Of a DNA stretch of 21,399 nt, positions 1 through 8,576 are shown one piece after another. Origin of the DNA: Candidatus Nomurabacteria bacterium RIFCSPLOWO2_01_FULL_41_12 (GTDB lineage: Bacteria; Patescibacteriota; Minisyncoccia; Phycocordibacterales; UBA9973); NCBI GenBank assembly GCA_001787035.1, contig MFUY01000022.1, forward strand, positions 1 to 21,399. Direction: 5' to 3'. How positions within the stretch are numbered: the first letter of the stretch is position 1; each line of letters opens with the position of its first letter. A program made the position numbers and the translations under genes. Below the pieces are notes generated by a model. It searched no databases, was not told where the DNA came from, and saw only the letters and a program-made list of their open reading frames with translations.

Positions 1-1
1 A

Positions 2-700
2 GCGGGCGATACCACTTTAATGAAACTGGAACTAGCGATTATAGAAAATTTACAGAGGGAAGATCTAAATGTAGTCGATCGGGCTAGGGCATTTTTTCGA
101 TTAGTCAACGAATTTAAATTTACCCATGGGGAAGTTGCGAAAAAGATGGGAAGGTCTAGGGAATATGTATCCAACACTCTTCGCATCTTGTCTCTTTCGG
201 ACGAGATTTTAAACGCTTTAGCGGAAGGGAAAATTACCGAAGGCCACACTCGGCCGATATTGATGCTTGCTGACCATCCGGAAGAACAAATTGTGCTCTT
301 TAAAGAAATTGTGTATAAAAAAATTACTGTGCGTGAAGCGGAAAGGCTCGCCAGAAAAATCGCCTATGACCGGGTGCGCAAGAAAGAATTCATGCCGGAC
401 CCAGAAATAGTAGAACTCGAAGTTGAGTTTCAGGAAAAGCTTGGTACTCGCGTGCATATAGACAGAAAGGAATCAGGCGGGCAGATTAAAATAGATTTTT
501 TCTCCACCGAAGATTTACGGGAAATTTTAGACTTGATAAATAAGGCAAATAGTGAGAAAAAACCGACCGAGATGCTGGAAAAGTATATTGCCAATACAGA
601 GCCTAAGGCGGGTGCTGAGGCACCAATAGACGACAGAAGCAAAGATGAAATAAAAGAAGATGATGCTAGTCTTTATAATATTTCCAATTTTAGCATCTAA
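2..700 (+). CDS. parB: ParB/Spo0J-family chromosome partition protein (5' truncated by window edge)
   Basis: This is the C-terminal 232 codons of a ParB-type CTPase and DNA-clamp protein, which binds centromere-like parS sites and works with ParA in chromosome segregation. The frame is open to the window edge and codes for AGDTTL before the first ATG at 20, so that ATG is internal. Seen, numbered from that ATG: the ENLQRED motif at residues 9-15, which belongs to the CTP-binding part of ParB; a helix-turn-helix at about 34-59 (EVAKKMGRSREYVSNTL); and the usual EGHTRPIL-type segment at 74-81. The upstream GxRR nucleotide motif must lie outside the window. The acidic, probably disordered C-terminus ends at a TAA that overlaps the TAG of the convergent rel gene. 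I see no parS-like palindrome in this window. Confidence 0.93.
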   Translation, partial: AGDTTLMKLELAIIENLQREDLNVVDRARAFFRLVNEFKFTHGEVAKKMGRSREYVSNTLRILSLSDEILNALAEGKITEGHTRPILMLADHPEEQIVLFKEIVYKKITVREAERLARKIAYDRVRKKEFMPDPEIVELEVEFQEKLGTRVHIDRKESGGQIKIDFFSTEDLREILDLINKANSEKKPTEMLEKYIANTEPKAGAEAPIDDRSKDEIKEDDASLYNISNFSI

Positions 701-2166
701 GACCGGCCTATGGATTTGAGCTTGGAAAGCAAGCTATGCTTTTCCATGTAAGATTTAATGTGCTTTTTAGCTATTGTCGTCTTCACATATTCCAGCCATT
801 TAGATGATGGATGCGCGTCTTTTTTGGTTATAATTTCCACAATATCTCCGTTGCGGAGAGAAGTTTCAAGCTGCGACATCTTGCTATTTATTTTGGCACC
901 GAAAGTATGGTCTCCAATATCCGAGTGGATGGTGTAAGCGAAATCTATTGGTGTGGAATCTTCCGGCAAGTCAATAACATCTCCCTTAGGAGTAAAAATA
1001 AAAATACGATCATTAAAAAAATCCATTTTGAGATGTTCGATGAATTTTTTCGGCTCATCTGGCGCATAATTTAAATCTTTCAATTCCTCAATCCATTTAA
1101 ATTTTGATTTATTGTCCTTGATTTTCTTGTTGCCATTTTCCTTGTAAGCAAAGTGCGCCGCGATGCCGTAAGCCGCTTCTGCGTGCATTTCCTTTGTTCT
1201 TATTTGAATTTCTGCGATTCCGCCTAAGCCGGTAAAAATGGTTGTGTGAATAGAACGGTAGCCATTCGGCTTAGGAATTGCGATATAGTCCTTGATTCTG
1301 CCGGGCAAAGGCCTCCAAATGCTGTGGACTAGCCCTAAAACCCTATAACACTCCTCTACGTTTTCCACCACGATGCGCAGAGCGATTATGTCGTATATTT
1401 TTTCAATATCCATCTCCCGTTTTAAGAGTTTTTTCCATAAGCTGTATTTGTGCTTCATTCGGTAGTCTATTTCCACAATCTTGATTTTATTTTTATGCAA
1501 TTCTTTTTCCAGCTCCTTTTTTACTTCCGATAAGTTTTTTTGATATGAGTCTTTCTTTTCTTTTATAATTTCTTCTATTTGCGCAAATTCTTTAGGATAT
1601 GCGTAAGGAAAAGCCGCGTCTTCCAATTCACCTTTCAATTTACCCATGCCGAGCCTGTTGGCAAGCGGAGCATAAACTTCAATCGATTCGAGAGCGATTC
1701 TTTTCCTCTTATCTTCGCGGACGAATTCAAGAGTTCGTAAATTGTGCAGCCGGTCGGCAAATTTAATAATAACGACGCGCAAATCATTCGCCATCGCGAT
1801 AAAGAATTTCCTCAAGCTCTCTACATGCCTTTCATGCCCGTGATATTTAAGAGTTCCCAATTTAGTGACACCTTTTATTAAAAAAAGGATATCAGAACCG
1901 AATTCACTTTCTATTTCTTCTTCTGTAATTTTTGTATCTTCCAGTACATCATGTAAAAGTCCGCCCGCAATAGTCTCTGTATCCATCCCAAGCTTTGCTA
2001 AAATTTTTGCCGTCTCAAAAACATGGATAAAATAAGGGTCGCCAGAGAGCCTTTCTTGTTCTTCGTGAGCCTTAAGGGCAAAAGAATAAGCCCGTCCTAT
2101 AAGATCGCGCTCTTTTGGCTTGATTTCTCCCATTAGATCAAGAATTTCCTTGACGCCTTTCTCCAT
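697..2166 (-). CDS. rel: Bifunctional (p)ppGpp synthetase/hydrolase, Rel/SpoT family, short form
   Basis: Makes and degrades the stringent-response alarmone (p)ppGpp. Domain order over 489 residues is HD hydrolase (about 20-175), synthetase (about 230-345) and TGS (about 387-447). Hydrolase residues are intact: H48 in YFIH, H72-D73 and E76-D77 in LLHDVLEDT, and D138/N142 in FADRLHNL. Synthetase signatures are also present: the RxK...S...K run near 236-246, GYRSIHT at 302-308 and EIQIRT at 319-324. By sequence both activities are therefore kept. The protein ends soon after TGS, so the zinc-finger/helical and ACT regions of full-length Rel (about 700 or more residues) are missing; such short forms fit a reduced genome. 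The gene lies 24 bases after topA on the same strand but has its own promoter. Its 3' end overlaps parB. Confidence 0.95.
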   Translation of the reverse strand: MEKGVKEILDLMGEIKPKERDLIGRAYSFALKAHEEQERLSGDPYFIHVFETAKILAKLGMDTETIAGGLLHDVLEDTKITEEEIESEFGSDILFLIKGVTKLGTLKYHGHERHVESLRKFFIAMANDLRVVIIKFADRLHNLRTLEFVREDKRKRIALESIEVYAPLANRLGMGKLKGELEDAAFPYAYPKEFAQIEEIIKEKKDSYQKNLSEVKKELEKELHKNKIKIVEIDYRMKHKYSLWKKLLKREMDIEKIYDIIALRIVVENVEECYRVLGLVHSIWRPLPGRIKDYIAIPKPNGYRSIHTTIFTGLGGIAEIQIRTKEMHAEAAYGIAAHFAYKENGNKKIKDNKSKFKWIEELKDLNYAPDEPKKFIEHLKMDFFNDRIFIFTPKGDVIDLPEDSTPIDFAYTIHSDIGDHTFGAKINSKMSQLETSLRNGDIVEIITKKDAHPSSKWLEYVKTTIAKKHIKSYMEKHSLLSKLKSIGRS

Positions 2167-2201
2167 CTGATAATTCTAGCACTTATTGAACTAGGCTTCA
2201 A
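2167..2201 (-). promoter_or_regulatory. rel promoter, predicted leaderless
   Basis: Read on the minus strand: TTGAAG (2201-2196), a 17-base spacer, then TAGAAT (2178-2173) preceded by TGC, giving an extended -10. Six bases separate the -10 from the ATG (2166-2164), so transcription should begin at or next to the start codon. The -35 lies at the topA stop codon. No Shine-Dalgarno is present. Confidence 0.6.
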
Positions 2202-4428
2202 TTTTTGGTATTTTATGAGGATTGTGCATCTTGCACGTTTTATTACTGCAGCGTTCGGGGATAGTTTTGGTGCCCTGCATCATCAAAGACCCGCATTCTT
2301 TGCAAATATTACCAGTTGGTTTTGCTTTAATTGCAAATTTACAGTCAGGATAATTTGAACAAGAATAAAAAATTCCGAATCTTCCGCGTCGCTCACTGAT
2401 ATCTCCCTTTTTACAAGTCGGGCAAATGACCCCCGTTCTTTTTCTAGCTTCTTCGGCTTCATCTTTTTTAATAAATTTACATTTCGGATAGCGTGAACAG
2501 GAAATAAATGTCCCTGTGCCATCTCGTCTTTCTTTAATAACCAATTTTCCATCGCCCCCCTTTCTTTCTTTCTTACCTTCTTTTTTTCCGCACAAAGGAC
2601 AGCTTTCCCCAGTTTCTTCCGGACTTTTTAATTCGGTGCCGTCTAGCATCAGAGCTCCATCACATTCCGGATATTTTGAACAGGAATAAAATTTGCCTCC
2701 GCGAGAAAGTTTAATAATCATTTTCTTTCCGCATTTCGGACATTTTATATTCTCTGGCGCATCACCCAAGTTGGTGGCTTTTTCTAGTTTATCTTTAGAT
2801 TTGACATCTTTTAAAAATGGTCCGTAAAAATCTTGCAATGTCTTTTCATATTGGCGTTCACCCCGGGAAATTTCATCCAATTCGTCTTCCATTTCGGCGG
2901 TAAAGCTGTCGGAAATATAGTTCATAAAATGTTTCTCCAGGAAATCCGACACAACTTCGCCGGTATCGGTCGGGTACAATGTTTTACCAACTTTATTTAC
3001 ATAACCACGCTCTTCAATTGTCCTCATAATGGACGCATAAGTGGATGGCCGGCCGATATCTCTTCCTTCCAGCTCCTTAATAAGACCCGCTTCAGTATAT
3101 CTGCTCGGCGGTTCTGTAAATTTTTCTTCATTTATTAAGTTTAACAATTTTAATTCTTCTCCAGCTACACATATAGGTAACTCTACATCGTCTCCACGCG
3201 CATCAGCATCTACTTTGAGCCAGCCAGGGAAAAGTAAACGAGAACCATTGGCACAGAAATCCGGTAAATCCTCATAGTCTTTAATCTGTGTCACTTTGGC
3301 CGAAATTTTAGTTTTTAATAATTTCGCATCAGCCATTTGGGAAGATACGGCGCGTTCCCAAATCAATCTATAGAGCCTGTCTTGTTCGCTGTTCCCAACA
3401 ATCATTTTTTCTATATGGGTTGGACGAATGGCTTCATGGGCTTCTTGAGCATTCTTGGATTTAGCTTTATATATTCTCTCGTAAGCATAGTCGGGTCCGT
3501 ATTCTTTTTTTACAAATGACAAGATGGCGTCTTGCGCGGCCACGCTCAGATTTGTGCTGTCTGTTCGCATATATGTAATGTGTCCGCTCTCATACAGCTT
3601 TTGGGCTATTTGCATTGTACGCGAAGGCGAGTAGCCCAAACGCGAGCTCGCAGTCTGCTGTAGTGTAGAAGTAGTAAAAGGGGCGCGGGGAGAACGTTTT
3701 TGTTCAGATTCTTTTACTTCACTTACACGCCACTTTCCGTTTTTCCCCGCCTCCATTATTTTTACGACTAAATTCTCGTCTCTGGGCTCTTTAGAGCAAG
3801 TGAGAATTATTTTACCTTCTTTTTTGGTTTCAAAAAGACCTGAAATTTTCCAAAATTTTTCCGGTATAAAAGCACGGATTTCGCGTTCGCGCTCCATTAT
3901 TATGCGGAGAGCAGGGGATTGCACGCGCCCAGCGGAGAGCCCATAGCGCACTTTTTTCCAAATAAGTCCCGAGAGATCATAGCCCACCAGGCGGTCCAAG
4001 ACCCTGCGCGCTTCCTGCGCTTTACGCAAATTTGTATCAATGGGTCTAGGATGTTTTAATGCTTCTTCTACTGCTTCTTTAGTAATTTCATAAAAAGCGA
4101 CCCGTTCAATCGGCGCTTTTACTTTCCTATCCTCTTTTAAGAGCGTTTCTATATGCCAAGCAATGGCTTCTCCTTCGCGGTCGGGGTCTGTCGCCAGAAT
4201 TATATCCGTCGCTTTTTCGGCAAGTCCCTGCAATTCATGCACGATTTTTTCTTTACCTTTGGAAATTTCATAATGAGGTACGAAGCCGGCTTCAATGTTT
4301 ATGGCTGTTTTGTTTGATTTCGGCAAATCGCGAATGTGTCCGACTGATGCGCGCACAGTAAATTCTCCTCCGAGATACTTCTCAATAGTTTTTGCTTTTG
4401 AAGGGGACTCGACAATAACTAGACGCAT
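2191..4428 (-). CDS. topA: DNA topoisomerase I (type IA)
   Basis: Relaxes negative supercoils by cutting and passing a single strand. The 745-residue protein starts with the Toprim domain (VIVESPSKAK at 4-13 with catalytic Glu7; DPDREGE at 81-87 binding Mg). The nucleophile Tyr286 sits in ITYMRTDST. The C-terminus holds four four-cysteine zinc ribbons: C563/C566/C583/C589, C610/C613/C644/C650, C669/C672/C690/C696 and C709/C712/C727/C732. The first three carry the YSCSxYPxC-type signature of topoisomerase I fingers; the last is more divergent and may be degenerate. The gene follows dprA on the same strand with a 57-base gap, the dprA-topA order seen in many bacteria, and precedes rel. The start is the first ATG of a well-conserved N-terminus. 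Length and motifs are complete. Confidence 0.97.
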   Translation of the reverse strand: MRLVIVESPSKAKTIEKYLGGEFTVRASVGHIRDLPKSNKTAINIEAGFVPHYEISKGKEKIVHELQGLAEKATDIILATDPDREGEAIAWHIETLLKEDRKVKAPIERVAFYEITKEAVEEALKHPRPIDTNLRKAQEARRVLDRLVGYDLSGLIWKKVRYGLSAGRVQSPALRIIMEREREIRAFIPEKFWKISGLFETKKEGKIILTCSKEPRDENLVVKIMEAGKNGKWRVSEVKESEQKRSPRAPFTTSTLQQTASSRLGYSPSRTMQIAQKLYESGHITYMRTDSTNLSVAAQDAILSFVKKEYGPDYAYERIYKAKSKNAQEAHEAIRPTHIEKMIVGNSEQDRLYRLIWERAVSSQMADAKLLKTKISAKVTQIKDYEDLPDFCANGSRLLFPGWLKVDADARGDDVELPICVAGEELKLLNLINEEKFTEPPSRYTEAGLIKELEGRDIGRPSTYASIMRTIEERGYVNKVGKTLYPTDTGEVVSDFLEKHFMNYISDSFTAEMEDELDEISRGERQYEKTLQDFYGPFLKDVKSKDKLEKATNLGDAPENIKCPKCGKKMIIKLSRGGKFYSCSKYPECDGALMLDGTELKSPEETGESCPLCGKKEGKKERKGGDGKLVIKERRDGTGTFISCSRYPKCKFIKKDEAEEARKRTGVICPTCKKGDISERRGRFGIFYSCSNYPDCKFAIKAKPTGNICKECGSLMMQGTKTIPERCSNKTCKMHNPHKIPKIEA

Positions 4429-4465
4429 AACCTAGAGTATTACACGAAATATATTTTTTTTGCAA
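4429..4465 (-). promoter_or_regulatory. topA promoter (candidate)
   Basis: On the minus strand TTGCAA (4465-4460) is followed after 17 bases by TAATAC (4442-4437), which ends 8 bases before the ATG. The -10 is imperfect (AATACT, one base downstream, is an alternative), but the position matches the leaderless pattern of the neighbouring genes. Confidence 0.45.
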
Positions 4466-4485
4466 ATTCATTCGTTAAACATAAA

Positions 4486-5346
4486 TTAAATCAACCTTAT
4501 CTCCCCCAGTTCTTCTTTGATTAATTCTTTTATTTCCATTACGGAAAGTACGGCGTTGGCCGTCGGGATTGGAAGCTTCATGGCGCGGATTAAATCGTCC
4601 CGGGGCATAGGCTCGCGAAGCAAGTCCACCACTCTTTTTTCTTCGGGGGATAAATCCAAAAATAACTTTTCTTGCTTTTCTTTATTTTTCTCTAATTTAA
4701 AACCCAATGCTTCTAATACATCTTCTGAAGAAGTGATAGGCGTTGCGCCTTGATGAAGCAATCTATTCGTTCCTTTTGAATTTGGAGAGAAAATTGACCC
4801 CGGCACAACTAAGAGGTCTCTGTTATATTCTGTTGTCAGGCGAGCGGTAATGAGCGTTCCGGACCTTTCTTCGGCTTCTATTATAAGTGTTGCTTTGGAA
4901 ATGCCTGCCATAAGCCTGTTTCGCATTGGGAAACTCCATTGGGTCGCTTTGAAATCGGGTTCAAATTCTGAAATTAAACATCCGCCGTTATTAACTACCT
5001 CATTCATTAATCTCACATTTGTTTTCGGATACATCGCTTCGTCGGAAAGTCCTGAACCAGGGAAAACTATTGTCTTGAGTTCTGCTTGCATTGCTTTTTT
5101 ATGGGCTATGGTATCTATGCCCATGGCAAAACCGGAAACTATCACTATAGGATAACCCTTTAACCCTCCTATTATTTTTTCACACGCCTCTTTTCCATAC
5201 GAAGTATATTTCCTCGATCCCACAACACAAAGATAGACTAAGTTCTCTCTCGGCAATTCGCCTATTATCCAGAGATCCTCCGGCGGCTGGGGAATTTCCA
5301 AAAGCGCTTTTGGAAACTTTTCTTTTGGCAGTTTTTTGATTTGCAT
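4486..5346 (-). CDS. dprA: DNA processing protein DprA (Smf)
   Basis: DprA binds incoming single-stranded DNA during natural transformation and loads RecA. The Rossmann-like core is clear: GSR at 43-45, SGFAMGIDTIAH at 71-82, FPMRNRLMAG at 139-148, ERSGTLITA at 160-168 and VVPG at 180-183. A C-terminal winged-helix-like segment follows (about 232-286, starting LSPEEKRVVDLL), as in many DprA proteins. At 286 residues it is complete but lacks the N-terminal SAM-like extension of some homologues. Patescibacteria commonly keep competence genes, which fits DNA scavenging; that role is inferred. It heads the minus-strand group dprA-topA-rel and is divergent from serS, with only 14 bases between the two start codons and overlapping promoters. 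Confidence 0.95.
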   Translation of the reverse strand: MQIKKLPKEKFPKALLEIPQPPEDLWIIGELPRENLVYLCVVGSRKYTSYGKEACEKIIGGLKGYPIVIVSGFAMGIDTIAHKKAMQAELKTIVFPGSGLSDEAMYPKTNVRLMNEVVNNGGCLISEFEPDFKATQWSFPMRNRLMAGISKATLIIEAEERSGTLITARLTTEYNRDLLVVPGSIFSPNSKGTNRLLHQGATPITSSEDVLEALGFKLEKNKEKQEKLFLDLSPEEKRVVDLLREPMPRDDLIRAMKLPIPTANAVLSVMEIKELIKEELGEIRLI

Positions 5347-5360
5347 GATATAATCATAAC
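5325..5360 (+). promoter_or_regulatory. serS promoter, perfect -10, leaderless
   Basis: TTGGCA (5325-5330, inside the 5' end of dprA), an 18-base spacer and a perfect TATAAT (5349-5354) preceded by TGA. Six bases separate it from the serS ATG at 5361, so the transcript is predicted to begin at the A of the start codon. Confidence 0.75.
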
Positions 5361-5361
5361 A
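5347..5361 (-). promoter_or_regulatory. dprA promoter, extended -10, leaderless, overlapping the serS promoter
   Basis: Minus-strand TATGAT (5358-5353) is preceded by TGT, an extended -10, and ends 6 bases before the dprA ATG (5346-5344). No convincing -35 is seen, which is tolerated by extended -10 promoters. Two of its bases are shared with the serS -10 on the other strand. Confidence 0.6.
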
Positions 5362-6626
5362 TGCTGGATATAAAATTCATTCGGGAAAATAAAGAAATAG
5401 TGCAAGCCGGCGCTAAAAAGAAATGCGCGGATGTTGATATTGAAAAATTGATTGCCCTGGATGATAAACGCCTCAAAGAGCTAAAAGAGGTGGAAGACCT
5501 GCGGGCAGAGGTAAATAGAGTTTCCAATGACATTGCCCGTGACCAGGATTCAGCCCTCAAGATCCAACTTATTGAAGAAATGCGCATCGTTAAAGATGAG
5601 ATAAAGGCGAAAGAAGAAAAGTTAAAAAAAATCATGGAAGAGTGGCAAGTTTTAATGTTGCAAATGCCAAATGTGCCGGATGTTTCAGTACCTGAGGGTT
5701 CGACTGCTGAAGAAAATCAAGAAGTAAAAGTTTGGGGCGAAAAACCTGTGTTTGATTTTGAACCAAAAGATCATATTGAGATTATGACTATGCTCAAAAT
5801 GGTTGACTTTGAACGAGGAGTCAAGGTGCATGGATTCAGAGGCTATTTTTTAATCAACGACGGAGCATTATTGTCTTTTGCTATCTGGAATTACGCAATG
5901 GATTTTTTCTCTTCCCGCGGTTTTTCTCCAATTATTGCGCCGACTATCGTCAAAAAGCAAAATTTATACGGCACAGGGCACTTGCCCGGCGATGTGGAGG
6001 ATTATTATATGACGCAAGACGGGGATGCGCTCTCTGGCACAGCCGAAGTGCCGCTCATGGGAATGTACGCAAATGAAATATTAGATAAAAAGACATTACC
6101 GATAAAAAATTTGGGGTTTTCTCCGTGCTATAGGCGCGAAGCCGGCAGCCATGGCAAAGATGTGAAAGGCCTGATTCGGGTAAATGAATTTTTTAAATTG
6201 GAGCAAGTTGTGTTATGTGAAGCTAGCCATGAGATTTCTGTAAAATTCCATGAAGAAATAAACAGGAATGCGGAAGAGTTTATAGAATCTTTAGGCATAC
6301 CCTACCATACGGTTATAAACTGTGGAGGAGACTTGGGTCTTGGACAGGTTAAGAAATACGACATTGAGCTTTGGGTTCCGAAAGAAAATAAATACAGAGA
6401 GATATCCTCGGCTTCTTATTTTCATGACTTTCAAACCAGGCGCTTCGGCATCCGTTATAAAGATGAAGAAGGGAAAATGCATTACGCGCATTCGCTTAAT
6501 TGCACTGCCATACCGACACCGAGAATTCTCGTGTCTATGGTTGAAAATTACCAACAAGCGGACGGCACAGTAAAAATTCCGGAAGTTTTGCGGAAATATA
6601 TGGGAGGGAAGGAATATATAAAATAA
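5361..6626 (+). CDS. serS: Serine--tRNA ligase
   Basis: Class II aminoacyl-tRNA synthetase that charges tRNA-Ser. The 421-residue protein has the N-terminal antiparallel coiled-coil arm (about 25-95, rich in Lys, Glu and Leu) that grips the long variable arm of tRNA-Ser. The catalytic core has TAEVPL (227-232, serine binding), motif 2 around FSPCYRREAGS (253-263) and motif 3 with Arg388 followed by ENYQQADG. The motif 3 start reads SLNCTAIPTPRIL rather than the common SLNGSGLAVGR form, a lineage-type variation that keeps the key arginine. It is the first gene of a plus-strand unit; the ftsQ-like gene begins 3 bases after its stop. Confidence 0.97.
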   Translation: MLDIKFIRENKEIVQAGAKKKCADVDIEKLIALDDKRLKELKEVEDLRAEVNRVSNDIARDQDSALKIQLIEEMRIVKDEIKAKEEKLKKIMEEWQVLMLQMPNVPDVSVPEGSTAEENQEVKVWGEKPVFDFEPKDHIEIMTMLKMVDFERGVKVHGFRGYFLINDGALLSFAIWNYAMDFFSSRGFSPIIAPTIVKKQNLYGTGHLPGDVEDYYMTQDGDALSGTAEVPLMGMYANEILDKKTLPIKNLGFSPCYRREAGSHGKDVKGLIRVNEFFKLEQVVLCEASHEISVKFHEEINRNAEEFIESLGIPYHTVINCGGDLGLGQVKKYDIELWVPKENKYREISSASYFHDFQTRRFGIRYKDEEGKMHYAHSLNCTAIPTPRILVSMVENYQQADGTVKIPEVLRKYMGGKEYIK

Positions 6627-6629
6627 TTT

Positions 6630-7484
6630 ATGCAGAAGAGAAACATCCTACATTCTCCGCGCCTTTTGGAATTAAAAAAGCATAGGCGAAGGGTTTTTTT
6701 AAGCAAGGTTCTGCTCTTTTTATTGGCACTATCCGCAATTTTCGCTCTTCTGGCTTATATTTCCCGCCTTCCTGGACTCAATATCAGCTCTCTTGAGATA
6801 ATAGGCAATAAGGTAATAGAAACTGGCGCAATTAAAGATGTCGTGGAACTCAACCTAAAAGGAAAATATTTCTGGCTTTTCCCGAAAACAAATGTTTTGT
6901 TTTATCCAAAAAATAAAATTAAACAGGACTTGTCCCTGAAATTTAAAAGATTAAAAGATATAGAATTTTCCATAAAAGATAAACAAATGCTGGCAGTAAA
7001 ACTAGCTGAACGAGAAGCGTTATATACATGGTGTGGAGATAATTTGCCTGATATAGAAAAAAAGACAGAAGAATATCTGTGCTATTTTACGGATGAAAAT
7101 GGATACGTTTTTGATGAAGCGCCTTATTTCTCCGGAGATGTTTATTTCAGGTTTTTCGGTTCTCTTACTGAATCTTATTTTATACCTGGTATTTTTACAA
7201 AAATTGTTTCTTTCAAAGATTTTCTCTCTAATGTAGGGGTCAAGCCTGTCTCTCTTTATGTCAAATCGGACGGGGATATTGAGATTTACTTATCTAGCAG
7301 ATATTTACCGCCGGAAGCGCCAAAAATAATTTTTAAAAAAGACTTTAACCCAGAAAAACTCTCGGAAAACCTGGAAGCGGCACTAAATACCGAACCCCTC
7401 TTGTCAGATTTTAAAAATAAATATTCTTCTCTTTTGTACATTGATTTGCGGTATGGTAATAAAGTTTATTTCAAATTTAAATGA
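6630..7484 (+). CDS. ftsQ: FtsQ/DivIB-like cell division protein with POTRA domain
   Basis: Probable divisome membrane protein. The 284 residues show the FtsQ layout: a basic cytoplasmic N-terminus (1-22), one membrane helix (about 23-45, LLFLLALSAIFALLAYI), then a POTRA-like segment from about 51 (ISSLEIIGNKVIETGAI) to about 120, and a beta-rich outer domain ending in an LRYGNKVYFKFK tail. In FtsQ/DivIB this protein links FtsL-FtsB to septal peptidoglycan synthesis. Two outer-domain cysteines (C135, C151) might form a disulfide; this is speculative. It starts 3 bases after serS and its stop overlaps the dus start as ATGA, so it is probably translated from the serS transcript by reinitiation. 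A possible internal -10 (TATAAA, 6617-6622) is weak. FtsQ sequences diverge fast, so the name rests on architecture rather than on identity. Confidence 0.75.
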   Translation: MQKRNILHSPRLLELKKHRRRVFLSKVLLFLLALSAIFALLAYISRLPGLNISSLEIIGNKVIETGAIKDVVELNLKGKYFWLFPKTNVLFYPKNKIKQDLSLKFKRLKDIEFSIKDKQMLAVKLAEREALYTWCGDNLPDIEKKTEEYLCYFTDENGYVFDEAPYFSGDVYFRFFGSLTESYFIPGIFTKIVSFKDFLSNVGVKPVSLYVKSDGDIEIYLSSRYLPPEAPKIIFKKDFNPEKLSENLEAALNTEPLLSDFKNKYSSLLYIDLRYGNKVYFKFK

Positions 7485-8470
7485 GCCAAGAAAACAATAA
7501 GCTGGGATTCTGGCAAAAACTTCAAAGACCAATTTTATGCTTGGCTCCAATGGCTGATGTTACAGATGCCGCTTTCAGACAAATAATCGCGAAATATGGC
7601 AAGCCGGATATTTTTTTTACGGAATTTGTATCAGTTGACGGACTATGTTCTCTGGGAAAGGAGAAGCTTATAATTGATTTGCAATATGGTAAAAACGAGC
7701 ATCCGATAGTGGCGCAAATATTTGGTAGTAAGCCGGAGAACTTTGAACGGGTCGCGAAAATGCTTGTGCAGATGGGCTTTGATGGAATAGACATAAATAT
7801 GGGTTGTCCTGTGAAAAAAATCATTAATCAATCTTCCTGTTCAGCCTTGATTAGAACACCGGAACTGGCTCAAGAAATAATTCTAGCCACCAAAAGAGGA
7901 GCAGGGAGTATACCAATTTCAGTCAAAACTCGTATTGGATTTAATAAAATAGAATTAGAAGCTTGGATTCCTAAAATTCTAGAAACTGAACCTGCAGCAC
8001 TAACAGTTCATCTTCGTACGGTAAAAGAAATGTCTAGCGTACCTGCTCACTGGGAAATGATGAAAAGAATAATTAAAATTCGCGATGAGATGAAAGTAAA
8101 AACTTTAATTTTAGGTAATGGCGATGTGCTGGATTTAGAAGAAGCAAAGCAGAAAATAAAAGAGACTGGCTGTGACGGAATAATGCTGGGCAGAGCCATC
8201 TTTGGAAATCCATGGCTATTCCACTCCACCCCTTCCAATTATATTCCGTCTCTTAAAGAAAAGTTAAATGTAATGATAGAACACACTAAGCTTTTTGAAA
8301 AAATGTTAGGGAAACATAAAAATTTTGCCCTTATGAAAAAGCATTACAAGGCGTATGTAAATGGTTTTGATGGCGCAAAAGAACTACGGGTAAAATTAAT
8401 GGAAACTGAGAACGCCTTGCAAGTTGAAAATATAGTTCAAAAATTCTTACTTGGCACAAACTTTTTCTAG
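7481..8470 (+). CDS. dus: tRNA-dihydrouridine synthase
   Basis: FMN enzyme that reduces uridines in the tRNA D-loop. Seen in the 329 residues: FMN-binding APMADVTDAAFR (22-33), the catalytic cysteine C109 in DINMGCPVKK (104-113), lysine K149 in SVKTRIGF, H177 in the position of the HGRT motif (here HLRT), and the phosphate-binding GNGD (212-215) and GIMLGRAIFGNPWLF (233-247). After the GCP motif most family members have a glycine-rich GxGxAL turn; here it reads NQSSCSALI with a second cysteine (C120), a small oddity. The ATG lies inside the ftsQ stop region (ATGA, 7481-7484), indicating translational coupling. The subfamily (DusA, B or C) cannot be settled by eye. Confidence 0.94.
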   Translation: MSQENNKLGFWQKLQRPILCLAPMADVTDAAFRQIIAKYGKPDIFFTEFVSVDGLCSLGKEKLIIDLQYGKNEHPIVAQIFGSKPENFERVAKMLVQMGFDGIDINMGCPVKKIINQSSCSALIRTPELAQEIILATKRGAGSIPISVKTRIGFNKIELEAWIPKILETEPAALTVHLRTVKEMSSVPAHWEMMKRIIKIRDEMKVKTLILGNGDVLDLEEAKQKIKETGCDGIMLGRAIFGNPWLFHSTPSNYIPSLKEKLNVMIEHTKLFEKMLGKHKNFALMKKHYKAYVNGFDGAKELRVKLMETENALQVENIVQKFLLGTNFF

Positions 8471-8476
8471 GGTACA

Positions 8477-8527
8477 GATTTTTTGAAGCTTAAAAAATCC
8501 TGAAGTTGCCTCGCCGTCGCTCGGCAA
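8477..8527. repeat. Two inverted repeats between dus and dnaX
   Basis: Six bases after the dus stop lies GATTTTTT (8477-8484) pairing with AAAAAATC (8492-8499) around a 7-base loop. A second pair, TTGCC (8506-8510) and GGCAA (8523-8527), encloses a GC-rich 12-base loop. Neither is a standard terminator; the second lacks a T-tract. They may mark the 3' end of the dus mRNA or be remnants of a short repeat. Confidence 0.35.
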
Positions 8528-8541
8528 ACCCCCTAAAAAAG

Positions 8542-8576
8542 TTGTGCCTGCGATAAATTTTTGGTACATTAAAACC
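8542..8576 (+). promoter_or_regulatory. dnaX promoter, extended -10, leaderless; decides the start
   Basis: TTGTGC (8542-8547), a 17-base spacer, TACATT (8565-8570) preceded by TGG, then six bases to the ATG at 8577. The in-frame GTG at 8544 lies inside the -35 box and is therefore unlikely to be translated. Confidence 0.6.

Noticed and set aside
2283..2552. Open frame on the minus strand within the topA zinc-finger region
   Set aside because: It is an out-of-frame shadow of topA, whose own frame has all four zinc ribbons.
4282..4293. GAAGCCGGCTTC palindrome in topA as another palindromic insert
   Set aside because: It encodes the conserved EAGFVPHYE region of topoisomerase I, is short and lacks the ends shared by the dnaX copies.
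8544..8576. GTG start adding 11 residues to DnaX
   Set aside because: It overlaps the -35 box, the added peptide is unlike DnaX N-termini, and MHDLALYRKYRPKSF at 8577 matches the family start.
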